This document shows, piece after piece, positions 26,322-34,544 of a DNA stretch of 37,486 nucleotides; positions within the stretch are counted from its first letter, which is position 1; each line of letters starts with the position of its first letter. Both the position numbers and the translations under genes were made by a program. The DNA comes from a bacterium (GTDB lineage Bacteria > Bacillota > Clostridia > Lachnospirales > Lachnospiraceae). The notes beneath the pieces are model-generated. The model was not told where the DNA came from. It ran no database searches and saw only the letters and a list, made by a program, of their open reading frames with translations. The stretch spans positions 1-37,486 of the forward strand of contig JAQYAI010000164.1 of the NCBI GenBank assembly GCA_029227655.1, in the 5' to 3' direction.

Positions 26322-26936
26322 CTACCTCACGACCAAAACCAGAAACTGTGCCACTCCTACAATCAACATAATCACTTTTCCCACATTTCCAGGCTTCTTT
26401 ATTTGAAATGGTGTGATAAAAGCAATGGCAATCGCCAGAAGCATGACTGGTCCGACTATTTGCATCGGCCATACAAAAACACTTGCAAGAGTGATCACCA
26501 TCGGAATGATCAAAGCCACCGTCGTAACCGGAAGCCCAAGGTAAACGGTTCTTCTCTCTGTCGTCTGATTCTGACGTTCTTCCTCATCCACATTGAAATA
26601 GGCAAGGCGAATCAGCGCACACAGAACATACAATGACGCCCCAAAAAGACTGTATGTACTTTTATCAGCAATACAATAAATAAGAAGCGCCGGAAGCACT
26701 CCAAAAGAAATCAAATCACTTAAAGAATCAATCTGAATTCCAAACCTTTTTTCCTTTGCAGTTCTGTCTTTCTTTGTCGATGCGACCTTTCCATCAAACA
26801 TGTCGCAAAGTCCCGAAATCATCAGACATAGTAGTGCCGCATGAGTATTCCCATTCAACACCATCGCTGCCCCAACAAACGAAATCAACATTCCTGCATA
26901 TGTAAGAACTACTGTGTAATTATAAAAACCAAGCAT
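26322..26936 (-). CDS. pssA: CDP-alcohol phosphatidyltransferase, probable CDP-diacylglycerol-serine O-phosphatidyltransferase
   Basis: SGLCDMFDGKVASTKKDRTAKEKRFGIQIDSLSDLISFGVLPA (CDP-OH-P motif). Confidence 0.9.
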   Translation of the reverse strand: MLGFYNYTVVLTYAGMLISFVGAAMVLNGNTHAALLCLMISGLCDMFDGKVASTKKDRTAKEKRFGIQIDSLSDLISFGVLPALLIYCIADKSTYSLFGASLYVLCALIRLAYFNVDEEERQNQTTERRTVYLGLPVTTVALIIPMVITLASVFVWPMQIVGPVMLLAIAIAFITPFQIKKPGNVGKVIMLIVGVAQFLVLVVR

Positions 26937-26966
26937 TTTTTACTCTCCCTCTAATCAGACTCTCTA

Positions 26967-27545
26967 CTATATAAAGTAGCCAAACACAATGCTGTAGAAC
27001 AAAATGCACCATGGCTTGGCCAGAAGGATAATCCAGACAAATTTTCTGGTAGACATTCCCGCAACACCTGAAAAATAACATAAGAAATCATCCGGTGCCA
27101 GTGGCAGAAGAATTGACAGGAACAGAAGCAATGGAAAACACTTCTTTTTATTGATCCATTCCACACAAGACGCATATTTTTCTGCAGGGACCATAACGTC
27201 AACAATCTTATGTCCAAGCCACTTTGCCAGCAAGAATGCAATGATTGACCCCACACTGATTCCAATATAATTACACCAAAAGCCAACCGCCGCCCCAAAC
27301 ATTCCGGCACCCACAGCACATCCTACCATACCCGGCAAGACAGGAAGAATCACCTGCAGCGCCTGAATCAAAACCAGAACGAGTGGGGCAAAAATGCCAA
27401 AAGTATTCATATATGCCCGCATAGAGTCCACAGAACGAAAATGTCCTTCAAAATATCCTTTTATAACAAACACTCCTGTAATCAGAAGCAATACGATCAA
27501 TATAGCCATAAGAACTTTTTTTATCTTTATTTCTCTTGAATTCAT
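26967..27545 (-). CDS. TVP38/TMEM64 (DedA-like) membrane protein
   Basis: LPVLPGMVGCAVGAGMFGAAVGFWCNYIGISVGSIIAFLLAKWLG. Confidence 0.88.
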   Translation of the reverse strand: MNSREIKIKKVLMAILIVLLLITGVFVIKGYFEGHFRSVDSMRAYMNTFGIFAPLVLVLIQALQVILPVLPGMVGCAVGAGMFGAAVGFWCNYIGISVGSIIAFLLAKWLGHKIVDVMVPAEKYASCVEWINKKKCFPLLLFLSILLPLAPDDFLCYFSGVAGMSTRKFVWIILLAKPWCILFYSIVFGYFI

Positions 27546-27752
27546 ACTCCACTTCCTCCTCTGTTTAATTTCAGTATAGAGAAAGTTTCTAAATAATTAT
27601 CCAAGGATTTTCTTAAGAAACCTTTAAGAATGATTGCTTTTATTACAGATGTCTTTGCATAATAGAGCTATTATAGCACAGTTTTCCAAAAAACAATATC
27701 AAAACTCTATTTGCTTTTTAAATAATTCGGACATTCGTTCCACTTTTTAATG

Positions 27753-27851
27753 TTATTCCAAATATTCTCTGTAATCATCTTCGCTTGCAAATAATAAATA
27801 TTCGCCATCTACATATCCCATATAACCATTTGAAACTACATAACCTTTCAT
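27753..27851 (-). CDS. 32-aa microprotein, not in the ORF track
   Basis: GGAGG RBS upstream of ATG at 27849-27851; reads MKGYVVSNGYMGYVDGEYLLFASEDDYREYLE*. Confidence 0.7.
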   Translation of the reverse strand: MKGYVVSNGYMGYVDGEYLLFASEDDYREYLE

Positions 27852-27906
27852 ATACTGAACCTCCTTATTATTAACGCTCACTTTGCTTTGTTAAGTTCAG
27901 TATACA

Positions 27907-27940
27907 AAAATAGCTGTCCGCTAATACGGACAGCTATTTT
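27907..27940. terminator. Hairpin AAAATAGCTGTCCG-CTAATA-CGGACAGCTATTTT
   Basis: 14-bp perfect stem with flanking T-run. Confidence 0.85.
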
Positions 27941-28061
27941 CCTTTTTTGTTCTGTAACAAACAGATCCGAATTATTGATTCTTGTTTCCAAAATAAAAAT
28001 TCTATATAATTAGATCAAACACTTTGTTCGTTATCAAATATTTTGTTTGGAGATGCTACTT

Positions 28062-28922
28062 ATGGAAACTAATACAAAACACGGCATTGGGCTTGCGTTA
28101 TTAGCTACTGCTCTTTATGCCATCAGTACACCTTTTTCAAAACTTCTACTTGAATATATGCCCTCTACGCTTATGGCTGGATTTCTCTATATTGGTGCAG
28201 GACTCGGTATGATAATACTTGCTCTTTTCAGAAAAAATAAGCAAGAACAGCACCTCACAAAATCAGAAGTACCCTTCACTGTGGGGATGATTGTTCTTGA
28301 TATCGCAGCACCCATTTTTCTTTTGATTGGTTTGTCAAATACAACAGCCGCAAATGCATCACTGTTAAATAATTTTGAAATTGTTGCTACCGCTACAATT
28401 GCATTCATAGTATTCAAAGAAAATATATCTCTACGCCTGGGGCTTGGTATTCTCTCTATAACTATATCATGTATATTACTTTCCTTTGAGGATATTAGCA
28501 GTCTCCAGTTTTCTTATGGCAGTCTATTCGTCCTGCTTGCCGCCTGTTGTTGGGGCCTTGAAAACAACTGTACCAGAAAAATCTCCTCAAAGGACCCTCT
28601 GCAGATTGTTCTGCTCAAAGGATTTTTTTCTGGAACCGGCTCTCTCATCATCGGCTTATGCATTGGTGAACGAATTACTGCTATTTGGAGCATTCTACTT
28701 GTACTTTTTCTAGGCTTTATATCATATGGTCTTAGTATATATTTTTATGTATATGCCCAACGGCTTCTCGGTGCATCAAGGACAAGTGCCTACTATGCGA
28801 TAACACCATTTATTGGTACATTTTTATCTCTGCTTATATTCAGGACAGTACCAAAAATCATATATTTCGTTGCCCTCGGATTTATGTTAATTGGTGCCTG
28901 GCTTTCATCGAAGGATAATTAA
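28062..28922 (+). CDS. EamA/DMT family transporter
   Basis: 10 TM, two EamA repeats; ORF extends to 28047 from a TTG, ATG 28062 with upstream GGAG preferred. Confidence 0.9.
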   Translation: METNTKHGIGLALLATALYAISTPFSKLLLEYMPSTLMAGFLYIGAGLGMIILALFRKNKQEQHLTKSEVPFTVGMIVLDIAAPIFLLIGLSNTTAANASLLNNFEIVATATIAFIVFKENISLRLGLGILSITISCILLSFEDISSLQFSYGSLFVLLAACCWGLENNCTRKISSKDPLQIVLLKGFFSGTGSLIIGLCIGERITAIWSILLVLFLGFISYGLSIYFYVYAQRLLGASRTSAYYAITPFIGTFLSLLIFRTVPKIIYFVALGFMLIGAWLSSKDN

Positions 28923-28939
28923 TATTAGTTTTTAAAGCA

Positions 28940-28967
28940 ACGGCATGAACCTTGTTATTCATGCCGT
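28940..28967 (+). terminator. Intrinsic terminator of the EamA gene
   Basis: ACGGCATGAA-N8-TTCATGCCGT followed by TTTTTTT. Confidence 0.85.
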
Positions 28968-29003
28968 AATTTTTTTACTATTAATTTTATATTGTTCAGG
29001 CAT

Positions 29004-29213
29004 TTATACTTGCCTGATCTTTGGTTCCACAGCCTCCGAACGGACATTATGCGTCTGATTCTGATTTTCTGGTCTTGTCTTCTGTGTCACGCTGTTATAT
29101 TTGTTATGATTCCGTTGTTCTTCCTGCTTCTGTTGTTCTTTTTTATTCATCAAATCACCCCAGAAGTAGTATGTGCAAATTTGTCTCTTTTTATTCAAAA
29201 GAAAATCTTTCAT
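29004..29213 (-). CDS. Hypothetical small Gln/Asn/Lys-rich protein
   Basis: 69 aa ORF only; may start at the internal Met (MNKKEQQKQ). Confidence 0.4.
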   Translation of the reverse strand: MKDFLLNKKRQICTYYFWGDLMNKKEQQKQEEQRNHNKYNSVTQKTRPENQNQTHNVRSEAVEPKIRQV

Positions 29214-29225
29214 TATTGGTCATTA

Positions 29226-29897
29226 TCATAATATGACACGCTCTTGCTCTTTCAAAAAATAGCATTCGCCTTGAAATTCTCCTACGTCATACAATGTCAT
29301 TACAATTTCCCGCATACGAATATCCAGTTTATGGTAAACTTTCTGTTTCGGCCACGGTAACCCTGAAATATAATCTTTTTGCTGTTCATCTAAAACATCC
29401 GGTAATCGATTCGTTTTCATTCCAAAATTGCAGGAAACATAAGATGCTTCCTCTCCATTTGCTATAATCTTTTTCGAAAGGTAATCTGCCAGTTTTCCAT
29501 TGATCTGTCTGCTGAAAATAACTTCTTTCCAGTGAATCTGCTTTACCTTATCTGCTTTTATTACGACCTTCCTGAAACTCCGCCTGCCAAAGCTGTCCTT
29601 CTCCATGACATACTCTGCCCTTTCCTGTCCCACGCCGCTTCCCGGCTCCTCCAGTAACAGACAGCCGTTATTCAGCAATTGTTTCCAGACTGCCTCCTGA
29701 ACCTTTTCATACGGAGCCGGAAAATCCAGTTTTTCTATAATCTGCTTTACGGTATACCCCTGATTTGCCAAATGAAGGATTGCCCCGCCACTTGCCATGT
29801 CGAATACAAAATTGGATAAAGCCTGTTTAAAATAATCATTCTCTGCCATGGTTCCCAAAATCTTTCCTTTACGTGATATAACGATATAATAACACAA
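29226..29897 (-). CDS. Hypothetical protein
   Basis: 223 aa ORF; plausible start MAENDYFKQ at 29849; no family recognised. Confidence 0.7.
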   Translation of the reverse strand: MCYYIVISRKGKILGTMAENDYFKQALSNFVFDMASGGAILHLANQGYTVKQIIEKLDFPAPYEKVQEAVWKQLLNNGCLLLEEPGSGVGQERAEYVMEKDSFGRRSFRKVVIKADKVKQIHWKEVIFSRQINGKLADYLSKKIIANGEEASYVSCNFGMKTNRLPDVLDEQQKDYISGLPWPKQKVYHKLDIRMREIVMTLYDVGEFQGECYFLKEQERVIL

Positions 29898-29920
29898 AAC
29901 TTCTTTTTTAACGCAAAAAA

Positions 29921-30069
29921 TAACAGTTCAGCCATACAGCTCGAATCCGCTGCATAGCAGCTTCTTCTCGCTTCGGCAGAGCGGCATATGCTTCAAAGAG
30001 AAAGAAAAAACTTTGCGAGCAAGCTCTCAGTTATTTTCTTTCTCTTTGAAGCGCATGGCTGAACTGTTA
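29921..30069. repeat. 149-bp imperfect inverted-repeat element (MITE-like or structured RNA)
   Basis: Outer arms TAACAGTTCAGCCAT (29921-29935) / ATGGCTGAACTGTTA (30055-30069), perfect 15 bp; inner arms GCTTCAAAGAGAAAGAAAA (29990-30008) / TTTTCTTTCTCTTTGAAGC (30034-30052), perfect 19 bp. Confidence 0.85.
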
Positions 30070-30079
30070 ACAAAAAAAT

Positions 30080-30117
30080 AGAGCTATTTGATTTTTCTTT
30101 ACAAATCAAATAGCTCT
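30080..30117. terminator. Hairpin AGAGCTATTTGATTT-N8-AAATCAAATAGCTCT
   Basis: 15-bp perfect stem followed by TTTT. Confidence 0.85.
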
Positions 30118-30185
30118 TTTAATGATATTCTAGAAGTTTCACTGTATAACCCCTCTTTCTTTTGATTTTCGATTCTTTTTGTTAT

Positions 30186-30310
30186 TAATACTTTTGTACT
30201 TTTATTTTATATACTTTTTTATTTTCGTATCTCTGTACTTTTTACTTTTTGTATATTTTTATTTTGTACTTTTTAGTACCTTTTTGTATCTTTCTACTTT
30301 AGTACTATTT
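30186..30310. repeat. AT-rich phased GTACTTTT-like tract
   Basis: TAC/TAT cores followed by T-runs at 30189, 30197, 30212, 30228, 30236, 30243, 30252, 30267, 30277, 30287, 30295, 30303; many spacings near 8 or 16. Confidence 0.55.
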
Positions 30311-30444
30311 ATTTTGAATCGAATGTTTTTTGTTGTATTTAATATAACATGAGTGGTTTCATATGTCAACATATTTTTCAGAATATTTTAAATTAATTTT
30401 TATTTTTTCTGTTTTTTATTGATAATTTGTATAATTATCTGTCT

Positions 30445-30633
30445 TTAGAACCCTGTCAAATCGGCCAGGATTCCAAATACGCCTGCAAACACACCCCAGA
30501 ATACAATGATGACCTTCGCCGGCACTTCTGCCACATTAATTCCAAATAAATTAAAAATAATTGCCTGTAATAATAGCCCTGCAATAATCGCTAAAATTGC
30601 TCCGTCAAATGAAATACCTTTATGCCTTGTCAT
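30445..30633 (-). CDS. Small membrane protein
   Basis: 62 aa with two hydrophobic segments. Confidence 0.6.
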   Translation of the reverse strand: MTRHKGISFDGAILAIIAGLLLQAIIFNLFGINVAEVPAKVIIVFWGVFAGVFGILADLTGF

Positions 30634-30697
30634 AGTAAACGCCCCTTTTCTTTCTCATTATTATTTTCTGCTCTCTTTATGCGTTTACTATACCAAA

Positions 30698-30725
30698 ATA
30701 GCTGTCCATTAATACGGACAGCTAT
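30698..30725. terminator. Hairpin ATAGCTGTCC-N8-GGACAGCTAT overlapping the WYL-gene stop
   Basis: 10-bp perfect stem, near-identical to the hairpin at 27907-27940. Confidence 0.7.
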
Positions 30726-31686
30726 AGCTTTTTAAAATATTTTTAAGATAGTTTCTATACTCTTCTACTACATTTTCCGGCCCTGCAATTTCAATCATAT
30801 CTCCAAGTCCTGTAACCCAGCCGAAAAACTGTGGACTCACTGCCACCAGCACCTTCACTTTGAAATGCTCTTCATCTACGGGAATCAGCATGATATCCGT
30901 TCCATAACGATCCAGAAAAACTCCTGCAATCGCATTTTTACAGACAAGAACTACCTCTTCATCCCTTCCACCGTACATCGAAAATGTTTTCTTGGCAAAT
31001 GCCGCAAGATCGAAGTTCTGGAACATTGTTTTTCCAAGCCGGTGTTCTGATAAGAGGGAAACATTCTTCATCTTATCCACACGATAGTAACGGATCGCTT
31101 CTTTTTCCGCATCGTAGGCAATCAGATAATAATTTTCATCACTCCAGGTAAGCGCCCATGGGCTGACCTGATAAAATGCCCCACCTTTCTTGACGCGAAG
31201 CTTTTTCTTCTCCGTCCACTCGGTATACTGGAACTGAATCTGCACATTTTCCAGAATTGCAGTGTGAATATAGTCTACGTTATAGAAAATCGTCTCATTT
31301 CCAGTCTTTGGACGATTGTAAATAAAGACCTGACGCTGAAGCAGCCTGGCCTCATGCTTACTGGTCAGACTTTCCAGCTTTTTGATCAGCTCTTCTGATT
31401 TTCTAGTTGTGATAAATTTCGAAGACTGGACTGCATCTACGAGAAGTTTCAGTTCTGGAAGTTCAAAATCACGGCTTCCTACATAATATCCAGAATGTCT
31501 GCCTTTTACCTGTACGATGTCCATACCCCAATCGCATAGGGCTTCTATATCTGTATAAATACTTTTTCGTTCTGCATATATCCCGTAAGCTTCCAGTGCT
31601 TTACAAATATCTGCGGCCGACATAACATGCGCTTCGTCCGTCGATTCCAACAGAATCTGCATAAGATATAAGAGTTTCTTTTTCAT
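30709..31686 (-). CDS. WYL-domain transcriptional regulator
   Basis: N-terminal HTH; YQVSPWALTWSDENYYLIAYDAEKEAIRYYRVDKMKNV WYL pattern. Confidence 0.92.
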   Translation of the reverse strand: MKKKLLYLMQILLESTDEAHVMSAADICKALEAYGIYAERKSIYTDIEALCDWGMDIVQVKGRHSGYYVGSRDFELPELKLLVDAVQSSKFITTRKSEELIKKLESLTSKHEARLLQRQVFIYNRPKTGNETIFYNVDYIHTAILENVQIQFQYTEWTEKKKLRVKKGGAFYQVSPWALTWSDENYYLIAYDAEKEAIRYYRVDKMKNVSLLSEHRLGKTMFQNFDLAAFAKKTFSMYGGRDEEVVLVCKNAIAGVFLDRYGTDIMLIPVDEEHFKVKVLVAVSPQFFGWVTGLGDMIEIAGPENVVEEYRNYLKNILKSYSCPY

Positions 31687-31693
31687 TTTCCCT

Positions 31694-32527
31694 CTACTTT
31701 TCTATATACTGAATTGCCACACAAAGTGGTCCTCCCTGCGTCACGAATGCAGCTCCAAGTTCCAGCATACGGACTTCCACATTTTCAAAATGCTTTTCCA
31801 TCTGTGCTTTTATATATTCTGCATCCTTTAATGCCCTTGCATGAGATACATAAATAATATGGCGCGCATCAACTTTCTTTGCTTTCATATGGTCGATGAC
31901 TGCCTGCACTGCTGACTTCATTGTACGTTTTACCACAAACTTATCCAGTTTCTTCCCGTCCGGTGTCTGTACCATAACTGGTTTTAATTTTAAAATAGAA
32001 CCCAGCGTTGCTGCCATTGAAGTCAATCTTCCACCTCTTCTTAAGAAGTCGAAATCCTGTGGAATCAGGAACGATTCATGATTTTCAGCCGCATGATTCA
32101 GCCAGTCAATAATTTCTTTTGCAGAATGGCCTGCAAGTTTCATTTGCTGGGCTTTCTCCACCATATAACGGTGTGGTCCACAAAGAGTCTTTGAGTTAAT
32201 GACCGTAATTCTGTCTTTGTTATCTACCATCTCTCTCGCCATACATGCGCTCTCATAGGTACCGGAAAGTCCATCCGCCATCGAGATATTAATGATATCT
32301 GCATCTGCATATTTTTCATATGCTTCTACCACTTCTCCAATCGGTGGCTGAGATGATTTTGGATTGTGTCCAAATTGAATAGCCTCATAATATGCATCCA
32401 TATCGATATGCATATCCCTTCCTTCCACATATCCACAGGATACGCAGAGAGGAATTGCTTCTATCCCCATTTCCTGAGCTTGTTCACATGTATAAAGAAT
32501 TGATGAATCTGAAATAATCTGTACCAT
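31694..32527 (-). CDS. DegV family protein
   Basis: MVQIISDSSILYTCEQAQEMGIEAIPL; SSQPPIGEVVEAYEKY; RRGGRLTSMAATLGSILKLKPVM. Confidence 0.95.
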   Translation of the reverse strand: MVQIISDSSILYTCEQAQEMGIEAIPLCVSCGYVEGRDMHIDMDAYYEAIQFGHNPKSSQPPIGEVVEAYEKYADADIINISMADGLSGTYESACMAREMVDNKDRITVINSKTLCGPHRYMVEKAQQMKLAGHSAKEIIDWLNHAAENHESFLIPQDFDFLRRGGRLTSMAATLGSILKLKPVMVQTPDGKKLDKFVVKRTMKSAVQAVIDHMKAKKVDARHIIYVSHARALKDAEYIKAQMEKHFENVEVRMLELGAAFVTQGGPLCVAIQYIEK

Positions 32528-32658
32528 AATTTTCCCTCACATAGTTTTTAATTCTACTTATTATAGTTTATAATATCTTTCATTTTCCATCAATCTTTTT
32601 CGACAAACATTTCCTTTTTTCTGATTTTTTTTACATGTTCTGTCGTTCCCCAAGTCTG

Positions 32659-33207
32659 CTATTCATCATGTATCAACAATAAAATCATCTGTGCGGTCTC
32701 CACCATATTGGTCTCAGAATCCATGCTGCTCTTCTGAATATAGCGGAATGCCTCCTGCTCCGTCATCTGATTTCGTTCCATCAGCACTTTTTTGGCAGCA
32801 TCAATGATTTTCTGCTCTTTTTCTGATCGTTTTTTTGGTTTTAATTTTTTCTTTTTCAGGCGTCTCTCCTGCTGCAGCAAAAGCATTTCCACCGTACTTA
32901 CCAGTTCACCGGCCCGGATTGGAAATGTAAGCCGCATAACTCCAGGCGGAATATCTTCCAGACCCGAAGCAGAGGAAAGCAGCACCATATCAAAATACTC
33001 TGGTAAATATTCTGCAAGTTTTGTATAATGCATATCATTTACCCTGCGCCCGCAAATAATGACTCCATTTTCCAGAGTACCCAGTCTCGGAAGCAGTTCT
33101 CGCCCGCTCGTACATACCATTGTGGTCTCCAGACCACATCCTCTCATAACATCACTGATGTGTTTTGCATCCTCAAGTTTCGGCAGGGCTACAATTATGC
33201 TGCCCAT
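32659..33207 (-). CDS. ANTAR-domain protein with degenerate receiver-like N-terminus
   Basis: EKEQKIIDAAKKVLMERNQMTEQEAFRYIQKSSMDSETNMVETAQMILL ANTAR; no Asp at the usual phosphoacceptor segment (GVIICGRRV). Confidence 0.85.
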   Translation of the reverse strand: MGSIIVALPKLEDAKHISDVMRGCGLETTMVCTSGRELLPRLGTLENGVIICGRRVNDMHYTKLAEYLPEYFDMVLLSSASGLEDIPPGVMRLTFPIRAGELVSTVEMLLLQQERRLKKKKLKPKKRSEKEQKIIDAAKKVLMERNQMTEQEAFRYIQKSSMDSETNMVETAQMILLLIHDE

Positions 33208-33220
33208 GATCCTCTACCCC

Positions 33221-34528
33221 TTAAATTCTATTCAAATACTCGCTCAGTTCCCATTTCGATACATCAGCCATATATGCATCCCACTCTTTCATTTTGGCTT
33301 CTGTGTACATATCTGCAAATGTTTCTCCCAGCACATTTTTCACAAACTCGCTGCGCCGCATACTAAGTACAGCTTCCCGGAGTGTACCTGGAAGGCTTTC
33401 CACACCTTCTTCTGCTTCATAACACTCTGGTGCCGGAAGCCCTGCATCAATTTTTTCTTCCATTCCTTTTACCCCTGCAGCAATACATACCGCAAGTGCA
33501 AGATATGGATTTGCCGAAGGATCAGGGAATTTCAGACATGCTCTGGTATCTTCTCCCAGTCTGTGCTGAACTTTCACAGCTGCACCTACATTCTTCTGTG
33601 ACCACACGAGATCCTTCGGTGCACCGTATCCGGACATCAATCGTTTATAAGAGTTCACGAGTGGATTCGTCACTGCACACATTTCCGGCGCATATTTCAT
33701 GATTCCACCGATAAAATATTTTAGATCATCTGTAAGGACTACATCCCTGGACTCAGAATTGAATAAATTTTTCCCATCTTTATATGCGGAAATATTCAAA
33801 TGCATTCCTGAGCCTGCCATATCACTTCTCGGTTTCGGCATAAATGTAGCATGCATCCCAAATCGTTTCACAATGGAACGCACTGCAGATTTGAATGTGA
33901 TGATGGAGTCTGCAATTTTCATCGGCTCGTCTGCTTTAAAGTCAATTTCATGCTGTGCAGGTTCTGATTCATGATGAGAAGATTCAATATCAAATCCCAT
34001 TTCTTCCAGATTCATGACCAGTTCACGTCTTGCATTTTCCCCACAGTCCACAGGCCCTACATCCATAAATCCTGCACTTTCGTAGGTGATAGTCGTCGGA
34101 CACCCATTCTCATCCGTATGGAACAGGAAAAATTCACAGTCCGGATCTACCTGAAAGGTATAGCCCTTCACTTTTGTCTTTTCGATTACTTTCTGTAAGA
34201 TATTCCTTGAGCTCCATTCATACAGGCTTCCATCTGCGCGGTAAATATCACACAAAAATCTTGCGACCTTTCCATGCTGTGGCCGCCATGGGAGAATCAG
34301 GAACGTATCCCAGTCCGGATGTAAATATAAATCTTCTTTTTCATAATCATATCCACCAAACATTGCTGCCCCGCGAAACATAAATCCATAATCAAGAACT
34401 TGTCCCAATTGTGCCGGTGTAACTGCAATATTTTTCAGATCACCGAACATATCCGTGAACTGCAAACGGATAAATTCAACATCTTCCTCTTCTATTAAAT
34501 TTAAAATTTCTTCTTTCGTTCTCATCAT
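33221..34528 (-). CDS. glnA: Glutamine synthetase (type I)
   Basis: VDPDCEFFLFHTDENG; SGMHLNISAYKDG; NPLVNSYKRLMSGYGAP. Confidence 0.95.
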   Translation of the reverse strand: MMRTKEEILNLIEEEDVEFIRLQFTDMFGDLKNIAVTPAQLGQVLDYGFMFRGAAMFGGYDYEKEDLYLHPDWDTFLILPWRPQHGKVARFLCDIYRADGSLYEWSSRNILQKVIEKTKVKGYTFQVDPDCEFFLFHTDENGCPTTITYESAGFMDVGPVDCGENARRELVMNLEEMGFDIESSHHESEPAQHEIDFKADEPMKIADSIITFKSAVRSIVKRFGMHATFMPKPRSDMAGSGMHLNISAYKDGKNLFNSESRDVVLTDDLKYFIGGIMKYAPEMCAVTNPLVNSYKRLMSGYGAPKDLVWSQKNVGAAVKVQHRLGEDTRACLKFPDPSANPYLALAVCIAAGVKGMEEKIDAGLPAPECYEAEEGVESLPGTLREAVLSMRRSEFVKNVLGETFADMYTEAKMKEWDAYMADVSKWELSEYLNRI

Positions 34529-34544
34529 CTGGCCTCCTGTCAGC

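Noticed and set aside
29921-30069. Retron msr-msd or group II intron RNA
   Set aside because: No reverse transcriptase ORF nearby and no recognisable intron domain V; the two inverted arms alone do not justify it.
30145-30360. Coding potential in the AT-rich tract
   Set aside because: No ORF with RBS; composition is simple and strongly biased.
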